Positions 26,573 through 36,741 of a DNA stretch of 60,000 nucleotides are shown here, piece after piece. The stretch covers positions 50,860,684 through 50,920,683 of the forward strand of contig NC_087064.1 in NCBI RefSeq assembly GCF_963678635.1, written 5' to 3'. How positions within the stretch are numbered: the first letter of the stretch is position 1; each line of letters opens with the position of its first letter. Under the pieces are notes generated by a model. That model was not told the origin of the DNA. It searched no databases and worked only from the letters and a program-made list of their open reading frames with translations. Origin of the DNA: Symsagittifera roscoffensis. Taxonomy: Eukaryota; Xenacoelomorpha; Acoela; Convolutidae. A program made the translations under genes and the position numbers.

Positions 26573-29500
26573 TTACACATTTTTCAATTTTCCCAACTTC
26601 GGCCTTCTTCTGATTTTCACAACTTCGCCAGATGTAACATTCTTCCGTTCCAATTTGGACAAATTCAACTCGTAAAATTCGTTTCCAGAAAAAAATCGAA
26701 GTGTCTCTCCTTGTTTGTGGCGGTAACTAAACTCGATGGATTCGCTAGAAATACCTCCATCCAGTTCTTCGTCAAAAGATATCCAGGCAGTCGAACACTG
26801 GGATAAATCGTCACTCTGGCCTGAAAACGATAAACAACTGGCTAGATCCATCATTCTGTCCCGACTGAGCACGCTTTTTCTTCCAATAGAGTAGTACCAG
26901 CTCCAGTCGCCTTCTTCAAAGTCCTGACAAAGTCGCCTGACTTCAAAACTTTCGTCCGAACAGACAACGCTTTCATCTAGAAACAACACTTCTATCTCCT
27001 TGCCATTTAATTTCAACCGCAACCGTTCATTAGCAGGATCACTGTAGAAATCTTCAATAGATTTGTTCAAGATATGAGGAAATTTTGTCCAATTGTGGGC
27101 TGTAATTTCACGATAGATCCACTGAAACTCGGTAATTGAACTGCAGTAATGAGAAAACGGATTTGAACACGATTCCTCATTATGTTTTAAGTGAGCAATC
27201 TTGAGACTTGATTGGTGATCGTCACGCCTCGTTAAGAGGTCAGTTCTTCCAGCAGACCGAGACCGCTTAGTCATCGACTGATGACCACATGATTGTGCTG
27301 CGGTTGAAAACTTTGGAATCACTTGAGATTCGCCGGACCAACGGGGGATGTCATTAATGCCACCGGTCCGTGAGCGCTCAGTCCCCGCCTGAAGACCACA
27401 CGATTCAAATGAGTTTGAAAGCTCGGGAATCCCAGGAGATTCGTCGAACCTGGGATAGAGATCAAGAGTTCTAACCGGCCTCGAGGGATCTGTCCTCGAC
27501 TGAAGACCACACAATTCCATTGGGTTTGAAGGTTTGGAAATGAAAAGAAATTCGTTAGATCCACTAGGGAACTCAGCACTTTCACCATTCCTCGAAGGCT
27601 CAGTCCTTGATTGACGACCACATAACTCATCTGCGGTCGAATGCTTGGGAATCACTTGCGTATCGTTGCATCTACGAGGGGAGCCAAGACTTCTAAGTGA
27701 TCTGGAGGGCTGATTCCTCGACTGAAGACCACCCAATTCCAACGGGTCTGAATGCTTAGAAATGACATGAGGTTGGTCGAATCCAAAAGGAATGTCAAGA
27801 CTTTCACCGTGGTGCGAAGGCTTAGTCAACGAGTGAAGACCGCATGATTCCAAAGAATTTGAACTCTTCGGAATCAACTGAGAAGCGCCGAATTCATTTG
27901 GGAAGTCAGCACGCCCAGCGGTCCTTGAGAGCTCAGTTTTCGACTGAAAACCATTTTGATCTTTTGCATTTGGGTGCTTAGGCCGCGACGGCTCAGTCGC
28001 CGATTGAATACTAAATGATTTGAAAGGGTTCGAACGCTTAGAAGTCACTGGAGATTCGTCGAATCTAAAAGGGAAGTCAGCACTTCTATCAAACCTCGAA
28101 GGCTCAACCCTCGACTTAAGACCACGCAATTCCAACGACTTTGAATGCTTTGAAATGCCTTGAGATTCCTCGAAAGTACGATGGGAGTCCGGACTTCCAC
28201 CGTACCGCAAGGGTTCAGTGACCGATTGAAATTTGCATGATTCGAATGGGTTCGAAAGCTTAGAAGTCACTGGAGATTCACCGAATTTAGAAGGAAGGTC
28301 AGCACTTCTATCAAGTCGCGAGGGTTCAGTCTTCGACTGAATGCCATACAATTCCAATGAGTTTGAATGCTTTGAAATGACTCGAGATTCATCGAAAGTA
28401 CGAGGACAGTCAGAGCCTCCACCGTACCGCGAGGGCTCAGTCCTCGATTGAATACTGCATGATTCGAATGGATTGGAACACTTAGAAGTGATTGGAATTT
28501 TTCGGAAAATAGAAGAGAAGTCAGCACTTCTATCAAGTCTCGAGGGTTCAGTCTTCGACTGAAGCCCATAAAACTCCAACGAGTTCGAATGATTTGAAAT
28601 GAATTGAGATTCCTCGAAAATACGAGGACAGTCAGAGCCTCTTGCAAACCGCGAGGGCTCAGTCCTCGACTGAATAGTGCATGACTCGAATTGGTTCGAA
28701 CCCTTAGACGTGACTGGAGATTCATCGAATCTAGAAGGGAGGTCATCACTTTTATCAACTCTTGGGGGTTCAGTCCTCGACTGGAGGCCATACAATTCCA
28801 ATGAGTTTGAATGCTTTGAAATGACTTGAGATTCCTCGAAATTACGAGGACAGTCAGAGCCTCTAGGATTCCGCGAGGGCTCAGTCCCCGACTGAATAGT
28901 GCATGACTCGAATTGGTTCAAACCCTTAGACGTGACTGGAGATTCATCGCAATTAGAAGAGAGGTCAGCACTTCTACCAAGCCTCGAGAGTTCAGTCCTC
29001 GACTGAAGGCCACAAAATTCCAATGAATTTGAATTCTTTGAATTGACTTGAGATTCCTGAAACGTACGAGGGAAATCCGGACTTCCAGCGTTACGTGAGG
29101 GCTCAGCCCTCGACTGAAAACTGCATGTTTCGAATGATTTCGAATGCTTAGAGGCCACTGGAGATTCATCGAATCTAGAGGAGAGGTCATCACTTCTATC
29201 AAGTCTCAAGGGTTCAGTCCTCGACTGAAGACCACGCAATTCCAACGACTTTGAATGCTTTGAAATGCCTTGAGATTCCTCGAAAGTACGGTGGGAGTCC
29301 GGACTTCCACCGTACCGCAACGGTTCAGTGACCGATTGAAATTTGCATGATTCGAATGGGTTCGAAAGCTTAGAAGTCACTGGAGATTCACCGAATTTAG
29401 AAGACAGGTCAGCACTTCTACCAAGCCTCGAGAGTTCAGTCCTCGACTGAAGGCCACAAAATTCCAATGAATTTGAATTCTTTGAATTGACTTGAGATTC

Positions 29501-31321
29501 CTGAAACGTACGGGGGAAGTCCGGACTTCCAGCGTTACGTGAGGGCTCAGCCCTCGACTGAAAACTGCATGTTTCGAATGATTTCGAATGCTTAGAGGCC
29601 ACTGGAGATTCATCGAATCTAGAGGAGAGGTCATCACTTCTATCAAGTCTCAAGGGTTCAGTCCTCGACTGAAGACCAGACAATTCCAATGAGTTTGAAT
29701 GCTTTGAAATGACTTGAGATTCCTCGAAAGTACGAGGGAAGTCAGAGCCCCCACCGTACCGCGAGTACTCAGTTGCTGATTGAATACTGCATGATTTGAA
29801 AGGGTTCGAATGCTTAGAAGTCATTGGAGTTTTATCGAATCCAGAAGGGAAATTAGCATTTCTATCAAGCCTTGAGGGCTCAGTCATTGCTTGAAGACCA
29901 CACAATCCCAATGGGTTTGAAGGTTTTAAAATGACTTGAGATTCCTTGAAGCCACAAGAGAAGTTAGCACTTTCTCCGTTCTGCGATTGTTCAGTCCTCA
30001 ATTTAACACTGCACGACTTGAATGAATTTGACTGCTGAGGAATTACTAGAGATTCGTTGAGTCTGCGAGGGAGCTCAGGACTTCTAACTGACCTCGAGGA
30101 TTCAGTCTTCGGCTGGATAACATGAAGTTGCTCTGCGGTTGAATCTTTATGAGTTTCTTGAGACTTGTCGGGTGCATATGGCATGTCCGCACTTCCAGAA
30201 AGTTTTGAGGGCTCATCACTCGACTCAAGCTCAGACAACTCTTCTGTAGTTGATTGCTTAGGAACGACGCCAAAAGGTTGCGAGGGATCAAATAAATCAA
30301 ACGAGCCATAATGTCGCAAATATTTAGTCCTCGAGTGAAAACCGGGACCGTCTTTTTCTGACGCAATCCTGTGATTCGATTGAAAAAGTTTGCTGCCTTT
30401 TGGTAAAAAATCGTAACTTTTACTAGGTCGCGCTCGTTTCGACCCCCTCTGAAGTCCGTCATGGTTAACTGAAGAGTCGCAGTCGTACGAAACAGTCCGC
30501 TTGGCTGTAGTATTGGAAGCCGCGCTCCGACGTTCGTCAGAACCAGGGAAATGAGATTCAGTTACATCATTGGATTGCGTATTTAGGGTTTTTGGCCTGG
30601 TGAATTTTTTCAGGAGTGAAATCTTTGAAACAGTGGTATGTTTTTCCTTGGTTTTCAATAGCGTTCCTTCCCTCGTTTTCTCGACTCTACATCTCTTTGT
30701 ATTTGCAAACCCAAGCCTGTTGTGGACCTGAGTACTAGTTCTGCCGGCAGAATTCTTCCTCACATTTTCATTTGATGCTCTTCCAACAAATAATTCGCGG
30801 TACAATTGGAAACATTTGTCTGATGTTAGATCGAAATAATCCTTATTCAATTTCTTCTTTTCTGTCTCCCGAAAATAGTGACTTCTCCTGCATTTTCTAT
30901 CTTTACATCCAACTGGCTGTTCTACAGCATAAACACAAACATGGGGCTTCTTGCAACCCGAAGATTTGCATACTCCGAAATTATATGCCCGACAGGGTTT
31001 AAGAATCGTCATCCCTTGTTTAGTGACGCCGTCCTCATTTTTCTTACAAAACCTGCTCATGAATTCGGTCATTACTCCACTGCTAGGCTTGATGCCATGG
31101 CTTCTCACAAAGTCCTCACATTTAGCGGTTACGTTGTGCTCGAGGAGACATGATGTATTGCATTGGCCGTTGACAGAATTGGAGCAGACGTGCAAGTATT
31201 TGCATTCAGTTTTTCGGCATCCAGTGCCATTATATCGGTGACACACCCAAGGAGTTTCCATTTCTCGATGTTTTCCCAATAGTCTACCAAAAAACAACAC
31301 GATAAATCTGAAAGACATCAT
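26573..31321 (-). CDS. ZAP/PARP12-13-like CCCH and WWE protein with long 37-residue tandem repeat
   Basis: The open frame is 1582 codons; the likely start is Met21 (31261, METPWVC), because a splice-acceptor-like TCTTTCAG precedes it. Four CCCH fingers: C27-C35-C40-H44, C46-C54-C58-H62, C110-C118-C123-H127, C129-C139-C144-H148, paired as in the RNA-binding head of ZC3HAV1/PARP12. Residues about 390-1365 are tandem repeats of 37 residues. The C-terminus carries two WWE-like domains (about 1398-1466 and 1471-1575, with WIYREI, SIEDFY, then SSESIEFSY and KIRRRPK). WWE domains bind poly-ADP-ribose. There is no PARP catalytic domain, as in short ZAP. In vertebrates such proteins bind viral RNA and promote its decay; an RNA-sensing role here is inference. 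Upstream exons may exist. Confidence 0.75.
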   Translation of the reverse strand: MMSFRFIVLFFGRLLGKHREMETPWVCHRYNGTGCRKTECKYLHVCSNSVNGQCNTSCLLEHNVTAKCEDFVRSHGIKPSSGVMTEFMSRFCKKNEDGVTKQGMTILKPCRAYNFGVCKSSGCKKPHVCVYAVEQPVGCKDRKCRRSHYFRETEKKKLNKDYFDLTSDKCFQLYRELFVGRASNENVRKNSAGRTSTQVHNRLGFANTKRCRVEKTREGTLLKTKEKHTTVSKISLLKKFTRPKTLNTQSNDVTESHFPGSDERRSAASNTTAKRTVSYDCDSSVNHDGLQRGSKRARPSKSYDFLPKGSKLFQSNHRIASEKDGPGFHSRTKYLRHYGSFDLFDPSQPFGVVPKQSTTEELSELESSDEPSKLSGSADMPYAPDKSQETHKDSTAEQLHVIQPKTESSRSVRSPELPRRLNESLVIPQQSNSFKSCSVKLRTEQSQNGESANFSCGFKESQVILKPSNPLGLCGLQAMTEPSRLDRNANFPSGFDKTPMTSKHSNPFKSCSIQSATEYSRYGGGSDFPRTFEESQVISKHSNSLELSGLQSRTEPLRLDRSDDLSSRFDESPVASKHSKSFETCSFQSRAEPSRNAGSPDFPRTFQESQVNSKNSNSLEFCGLQSRTELSRLGRSADLSSKFGESPVTSKLSNPFESCKFQSVTEPLRYGGSPDSHRTFEESQGISKHSKSLELRGLQSRTEPLRLDRSDDLSSRFDESPVASKHSKSFETCSFQSRAEPSRNAGSPDFPRTFQESQVNSKNSNSLEFCGLQSRTELSRLGRSADLSSNCDESPVTSKGLNQFESCTIQSGTEPSRNPRGSDCPRNFEESQVISKHSNSLELYGLQSRTEPPRVDKSDDLPSRFDESPVTSKGSNQFESCTIQSRTEPSRFARGSDCPRIFEESQFISNHSNSLEFYGLQSKTEPSRLDRSADFSSIFRKIPITSKCSNPFESCSIQSRTEPSRYGGGSDCPRTFDESRVISKHSNSLELYGIQSKTEPSRLDRSADLPSKFGESPVTSKLSNPFESCKFQSVTEPLRYGGSPDSHRTFEESQGISKHSKSLELRGLKSRVEPSRFDRSADFPFRFDESPVTSKRSNPFKSFSIQSATEPSRPKHPNAKDQNGFQSKTELSRTAGRADFPNEFGASQLIPKSSNSLESCGLHSLTKPSHHGESLDIPFGFDQPHVISKHSDPLELGGLQSRNQPSRSLRSLGSPRRCNDTQVIPKHSTADELCGRQSRTEPSRNGESAEFPSGSNEFLFISKPSNPMELCGLQSRTDPSRPVRTLDLYPRFDESPGIPELSNSFESCGLQAGTERSRTGGINDIPRWSGESQVIPKFSTAAQSCGHQSMTKRSRSAGRTDLLTRRDDHQSSLKIAHLKHNEESCSNPFSHYCSSITEFQWIYREITAHNWTKFPHILNKSIEDFYSDPANERLRLKLNGKEIEVLFLDESVVCSDESFEVRRLCQDFEEGDWSWYYSIGRKSVLSRDRMMDLASCLSFSGQSDDLSQCSTAWISFDEELDGGISSESIEFSYRHKQGETLRFFSGNEFYELNLSKLERKNVTSGEVVKIRRRPKLGKLKNV
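27220..30160 (-). repeat. Coding minisatellite: about 27 units of 111 bp (37 residues)
   Basis: Repeats in frame with the ZAP-like protein. A typical unit reads SKHSNSLELYGLQSRTEP followed by SRLDRSADLSSRFDESPVT. Two unit types alternate (a 'GLQSRTE...LDRSADLSS' type and a 'CSFQSRAEPSRNAGSPDFPR' type), giving a 222-bp higher-order period. Blocks at about 28955-29280 and 29399-29724 are nearly identical with a 444-bp offset (four units), showing recent unequal exchange. Outer units are more diverged than central ones. Spurious open frames in other phases arise because 111 is divisible by three. Confidence 0.9.
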
Positions 31322-32891
31322 CGAATTTCAAACAAGACTTCTTAAACACGTGTCAGGAGAAATGCCAATTAGATCATCTATCCATAGATGAGGAGCAGGT
31401 TCAGCAGAAACTGTCCGAAAAAACTACGATAGAACAAACAGCTGCAAAATATCAAATTTCCCTGAAAAACCCAAAAATAAAAATCAGGGAAAAATGAGCA
31501 GTAACCAAAAAAAGAATAGAAAAAATCAGAAACGTTTAAAGTTAAGAATACTTTTGCAATACACTTGCTCTCATCGCTGAACTTTGGCTTTTCAAATCTG
31601 TTCAAAATTGGGACAATTAATCAGATTACGATCAGATGTAAATAACTCCTGCTGAAGTCCACAATTTAGCACGTTTTTCAAGAAAACAAAGACTGCCTAA
31701 CGTTCCCAACTCAGAAAAACTAAAACACAAAGAATTGATTCTGCATTAATATGCAAATTTTTCAAATGTAATTATCATACAGAAATATACAGCATCATAG
31801 CTTCCTCAAGTGAAATCAACAAGTAAGTTTCACGGGGACCGACCTTTTACCAGACGGACCTTTTACCAGAAAAGTTATAACATGGACCTTTTACCAGACT
31901 CGATACAGAAATTTAATTGACAGATGTAATAAAGCCGTTTAGTCTGGTTAAAGACAATGATTTCACGGTTTCTCAGCAAAGTTTTGTTAGTTCTAACCGC
32001 TTCCTTTTCAAATCTTCCACTAATTTTAACTTATACTAATTGAGTTATTGCATTGTGGTCTGGTAAAAGGTCGCTCTGGTAAAAGACCTAGCCCCAAGTT
32101 TCACACACTTCGTTCACAGAACAACCATAAAAAATTTTTGACACAGCTGTCGATAAACAAATGCTTTATACATGCATCAGTTTGAATAAAAACATTTTTT
32201 CCAGCGCGAGTAAATGAAATAGAATATGACATCGCTTAATTCCCCGTAGCTATGCAAGTAGCAGAATTGTTCCAACTACTCATTTTAGTTTAGAAAATTA
32301 TTTTTCGTGCACTTTCTTGAGTGATTTTGCTGAGAAAGCTAGTATGTGACGCTTTCCTTTGAACCTAAAAAATATAATTGTTTCCTGTGGAGTAATTTTC
32401 GGTTCCTCACTTTAAAATCTATTACGTTTTTATCGCTCTAAATTGGTTTACAGAATTTCAAACCGGTTTTTCTTGGAACTTGGCCAATTTTTTCTACTAC
32501 AATTCAAATCAGGGCTCTGATTTCATACCTCTATACTTCTTACCATGATTCTAACTAGCCTGATTTACATTTAAAAAGAAACCAAAACATCTCCATAATT
32601 TCGGCAGTAGGAACAACAAACAGTTTAACTTCTGAAAATTAAAATTAACAACTATCATTGATCAATTTAAACACCAGCCACCCACAATCCCTCATGTTCC
32701 ATGGGCAATTAATTTTTTTTAGCTCAATTATCAACGCCGGGCGTTAGTGGGTTTCCTGATAAACAAATTTTAAAAATCAAAATGAAAACATGAGAACTCG
32801 ACATCGAATTCACAGTTGAAAATCCTAACTTCAAAGCTAAATAATCTCAAACAAGTTTTTCTTCACCATCAAAATTTTGTTTTTGACCATT
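31322..32891. other. Sequence between the two WWE genes
   Basis: AT-rich, no supportable ORF. Holds miniature transposon 2 (31834-32095) and a copy of the TTCAAACCGGTTTTTCT motif near 32458. It should include the upstream exon(s) or promoter of the ZAP-like gene on the minus strand, but I cannot define them. Confidence 0.4.
31834..32095. mobile_element. Miniature inverted-repeat transposon 2 with 9-bp target duplication
   Basis: 262 bp running from GGGGACC to CCCC, flanked by AAGTTTCAC at 31825-31833 and 32096-32104. The ends are inverted repeats of about 37 bp built from two copies of GACCTTTTACCAGA; a third copy lies internally near 31883. No coding capacity. The duplication length matches element 1 at 25325 although the termini differ. 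Confidence 0.85.
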
Positions 32892-33000
32892 TTATGGCTT
32901 TGGTCTTCGTCGAAGTTTTACAACTCTCGCAGAGGATCTATCTTTCCTCTCCAATTTCACTAGGTCCAATCCGTAGACAATTTTTGTCTTTTTCTCCAGA
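32892..33000 (-). pseudogene. 3' end of a second WWE-domain paralogue, truncated by the N gap
   Basis: The minus strand from 33000 reads LEKKTKIVYGLDLVKLERKD and RSSARVVKLRRRPKP before a TAA at 32894-32892. It lines up with the last strand and tail of the second WWE domain of the neighbouring 1582-codon gene (NLSKLERKNVTSGEVVKIRR). The rest lies in or beyond the gap; 33201 onward shows no continuation. It could be an intact gene interrupted by missing assembly, or a pseudogene. Confidence 0.6.
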
Positions 33001-33200
33001 NNNNNNNNNNNNNNNNNNNNNNNNNNNNNNNNNNNNNNNNNNNNNNNNNNNNNNNNNNNNNNNNNNNNNNNNNNNNNNNNNNNNNNNNNNNNNNNNNNNN
33101 NNNNNNNNNNNNNNNNNNNNNNNNNNNNNNNNNNNNNNNNNNNNNNNNNNNNNNNNNNNNNNNNNNNNNNNNNNNNNNNNNNNNNNNNNNNNNNNNNNNN
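33001..33200. other. Assembly gap of 200 N
   Basis: Run of N. It separates the WWE paralogue fragment from the 5' flank of Element B, so the true distance and contents are unknown. The repeat-rich neighbourhood probably caused the break. Confidence 1.
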
Positions 33201-33979
33201 TAAGGGCGAAATAGTCTGCCAGTTGGTCATATCTGGAAGTTTGACCTTGAGGAACACGAAATACGTGGTTTTGAAATGAAGTTTAATTTTTCAAAAATTC
33301 GAATGGAAAAACCAGACCAAAACAAAACAGGTCCGAACTCGGATATTCGCTACACTAAGTCTAAACTAAAAAGAGCGTAATTCATTGGTGTGGATTGAAA
33401 CCCAATACGTTTTTTTTTGAAAAGTGACTGCCCTGAGGATTTTAGTAGGTCTAGCTCGGGCAGTCCGAAGGCAGATAGGTAACACAGTACTCGGTGGGTG
33501 CAATAGACGCCCACTTGAGAAAATTACTGCCTTCAAAGTTTTGTCTGTTTGGTGCAGCACCGAGCAGGGAAGGCTTTTTCTTTAAAATAAAAGTTCGACT
33601 ATTGTACTGCGACCAACTAAACGTACAATACACATACGTTTTTTTTAAATAGAGGTATTCATATTCTGTAATTTTATATATTTTTTGTTTTTGATTTTAA
33701 ATCAACATAATTTGTGCTTGATTAGGTAGTGAGTACACTATCTTTTAAATTGACTGATATCATCACATTGTGCTAGTTCTCAAATTTTACTGCCGATAAT
33801 CGGTTAGTGTGAATAAATTATATATAAACTGTACTCTGATAACAAACAGGGATCCGTGGTCACTATTTAATAGAATCTTGTGGAACTTATTGTGTTGAGT
33901 CATTATTATTGATAGTCAAACTATAAAGTCACTAGCAATCGAATTGAGTGTATTGACATTAAGAAGTGACAAATTGAGA
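33201..33979 (+). other. 5' flank or leader of Element B
   Basis: No ORF. The segment 33223-33308 is about 90% identical to 53915-54001 beyond the 3' ORFs and may be a remnant of the element's terminal repeat, but the similarity fades on both sides. I cannot define a full LTR or a primer-binding site. Confidence 0.4.
33223..33308 (+). repeat. Short direct repeat flanking Element B, left copy
   Basis: Starts TGGTCATATCTGGAAGTTTG and ends CAAAAATTCGAATGGAA. The partner at 53915-54001 differs at roughly 8 of 87 positions. Possible eroded LTR core. Confidence 0.6.
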
Positions 33980-36741
33980 ATGAGTCTAGACAAGTCAAGG
34001 ATACCTAAACGAGGTAATAGCTCTAGGAAATTCATATCTAAAAAGCAAAGAAAAACAATGACCGACCCTTTTGTGGATCGGATCAAACGAGCCCGGACCG
34101 ACAAAGGGGAGACGGTTTCAGGCAGAATGGTTGAAACGAGGAGTCAGAAGACCTCAGAAGAGCGAAAAGAACTGTTAGAAGTGGAGGTCAATACGGACCA
34201 GGCCATGAATGACAACCAGGAAGTACATGGACTGGAAGGGAGAGGCAGAAGGCTGGCGAGTGAATCTACTCCAGTAGAACAAGGCCATGATTTTGCCACT
34301 TCCACCGGGATATTGGATCGAGAGGAGATGTCGGAACTGTCCGACATTTCAACTGAAATAGTGGCAACTAGAAGATCTCCAACAGGCAACACCATGATGG
34401 CAGGCGGGACTGAGAAACAAACAACGTCCTCATCGTTCTCAGAAAGAATGAGGAACACCTTAGGAAACATCTTTCCATTCACCATGGGAGTGGGCACAAG
34501 AAATGAAGGTGAATCCCAGGAGGAGGAGGAGGACGAAAAAGAGCAAGTGGACTTTGGGTCTCAAGTCAGCCTCAATGGTTCGACCCAGGAGAATTAGGCA
34601 TACGTCGAAAGAGAGACTGGAACCATGGACAAATTTGGTGTGGTGAGAACGATAAGCAAAGAGGTAAAAACACCGTGCCAGTCGAGAGGCTTTGCGATTA
34701 TGACAAATTCAGAGCCGCGAACTGGGCAGAGTAGAAACAAAGGGCTAGGCAACGCATTGGCGGATCCTGAAGTGGATAATGAAAAGACGTCGAGGCAGAG
34801 AGTCAAGGCCCGAATCTCGACCAGCACGAAGCTACTTGGGACCGACAGGGTTACACCGCCACTAGTGACGCCACTCGTGGATAACGGGGCAGCATTAGAA
34901 GAAGCCTTGAACAACCCAGTGGACAGTAGAGGAGAACAAAATGAACAGATGTCCATAAGAATGAGTGAACTAGAGAGAGCAGTTCACAATGAAAGAGAAA
35001 GTCTGCGGGAAGAAATAAACTGCAATAGACAAGAAGTTGGTAGGAGCGAAAAACGCTTGCAAGAAAGAACGGACGAGCACATGGCGAAGAACTTGTCGCG
35101 ATTGACAAGAGAAGCGGAACAGAGAGAGTTACGCTTAAGAGACGACATGGAGAAGTTAAGAATTCAGCAAGAGCAGTCTCTTGGGACTCATGACACAAAG
35201 ATAGACGCGATGATGGAGAGGCGAACTCAGGCTATCATGGATAGGTTGGACGGGCTACAAGGCAGCAAGAGTGGACAAAAAAAAGGGGAACCGAACTCGG
35301 GAGGTCCCAGCAGGGAGCCGAAGGTGAACTTCAATGACTATCAAAGAGGAGAACATATGGATCCACTAGAGGTAGGGGCAGTTCATCAGGCTATGTCACA
35401 AGGGATAATAGAACATGGGGCCCGAACAGTAGAGCAAGTTCAACGGGGAACAGACAGACCTCTAACGAACGACCAACGCAAGGCACACATGCGACTGGGA
35501 GAAGTCATTCCGGTAACAGGAGACATGCGAGCCCAGGGAGGAGTCATGTGGACCAAGGGGGAAACACTCACGGCGATTCGGATTGCAGGGATGCGCCGAA
35601 TACAGAGCCTTTGACAAGGTGTGAGGACACTCAGGCAGGGCACTCGAGAGATGCTACGGCAATGGCCACAGCCTTTGAACCCCTAAACAGGTCTTTGGAG
35701 ACATTCCTTACAAGGTTATCCAGAACCAATGAACGCAGTGAGAAGTCCAGAAGAGTCTTTAAGAAACCAAGATGCTATGAAGACGAATATGATGGCTGTA
35801 TTGATACCTGGATAGAGGTAATGAAACTGCATGTCGAGGAAGAGGACTTGTCGGAAAGATAGGAATGCAGTGCGCTCACCAGTAACTTGGAAGTGACAGC
35901 CCTGAACTGTGTCATGGCCAAGAAGCAATATCAGCGTGACGCAGCCGAGAAAATCTCCGAAATCTTGTTAAACCGTTTTGGATCAGGGGTGCAGGGGCAC
36001 CAAGCGATGGTGCGCTTCGAGAAACGGAGGCAACGAGAAGATGAAACGATAGACAAGTTTATAGGTGACTTGGAAATGTTGAGAAGACGCAGCCAACCGG
36101 ATGAGTCGAACCGAAGGATGAACCTGGCAGTAGCCTCAAAATTCATCGATGGTGTGAAGAATGATGAACTTCGAACAATGCTAGCAACGCATTACACACC
36201 ACTATCAACCAATGCGCCAACACCAGAGGAGTTGAGGCTCAAGTCAAAAGAATATCTTTTGTTGAAACCTCCTTCGAGATCTGGATACTATAAGAACAGT
36301 TATGGCAATTTTAACAACAGACCAGCAAACCAAGGGAACAACTGGTACAAACCGAGGGATGATATGGACAAGAGACACTCTTGTGCCAATTGCAGTTCAA
36401 CGGACCATCATGTGTCAGCAAGCCCAACTTACAATGCTTTGATAGGCATGAAGGCAATAGGCTTTAGCATCGAGGACGAAGATGCGTCAGAAGTTGACCA
36501 TGAGGATTCCATGAGAGGAGTAATTGCGAAATTCGGCCCGAGGTGTTTCTTTTGCAACTTGGAAGGTCATTTTAAAACAGATTTTCCGCAATTCTGGGAT
36601 GCAGTGGCAGACATCAAGGATCCAAGGCATGAAGAAGCTTTGTCAGGAGTGAAAGCCAGCAAGGCTCGCCTGTTGAGTGAAGCGGAGCACGCAGAAAAGA
36701 CAAACCTCAAGAGCTGGCGACGAAGAAAATGCAAGCGGTAA
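33980..36741 (+). pseudogene. Element B gag, broken
   Basis: The first ATG is at 33980 (MSLDKSRIPKRG). A basic N-terminus with MVETRSQK is shared in form with Element C (MVNTRSNT). A stop TAG at 34595-34597 interrupts one frame that then continues to 35614. The frame changes near 35550-35610, and another TAG lies at 35860-35862. The middle has a charged coiled coil (about 34950-35270). A capsid-like domain spans about 35740-36290 (FKKPRCYEDEYDGCIDTWIE). Two zinc knuckles follow (near 36380 and 36542), and both have lost their last cysteine (CANC-H-S and CFFC-H-F). Function as Gag is known for the family; this copy is dead. Confidence 0.85.

Noticed and set aside
27319-30462. Several 90-174 codon open frames inside the ZAP-like gene on the same strand
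   Set aside because: They are second-phase readings of the 111-bp repeat, whose unit is a multiple of three; they carry no independent signal.
33366-33633. Minus-strand frames of about 60 codons with hairpin-like sequence
   Set aside because: Too short, no motif; the region is more likely leader or terminal repeat of Element B.
34144-35198. Minus-strand frames opposite Element B gag
   Set aside because: Ser/Leu-rich antisense shadows of the purine-rich gag strand.
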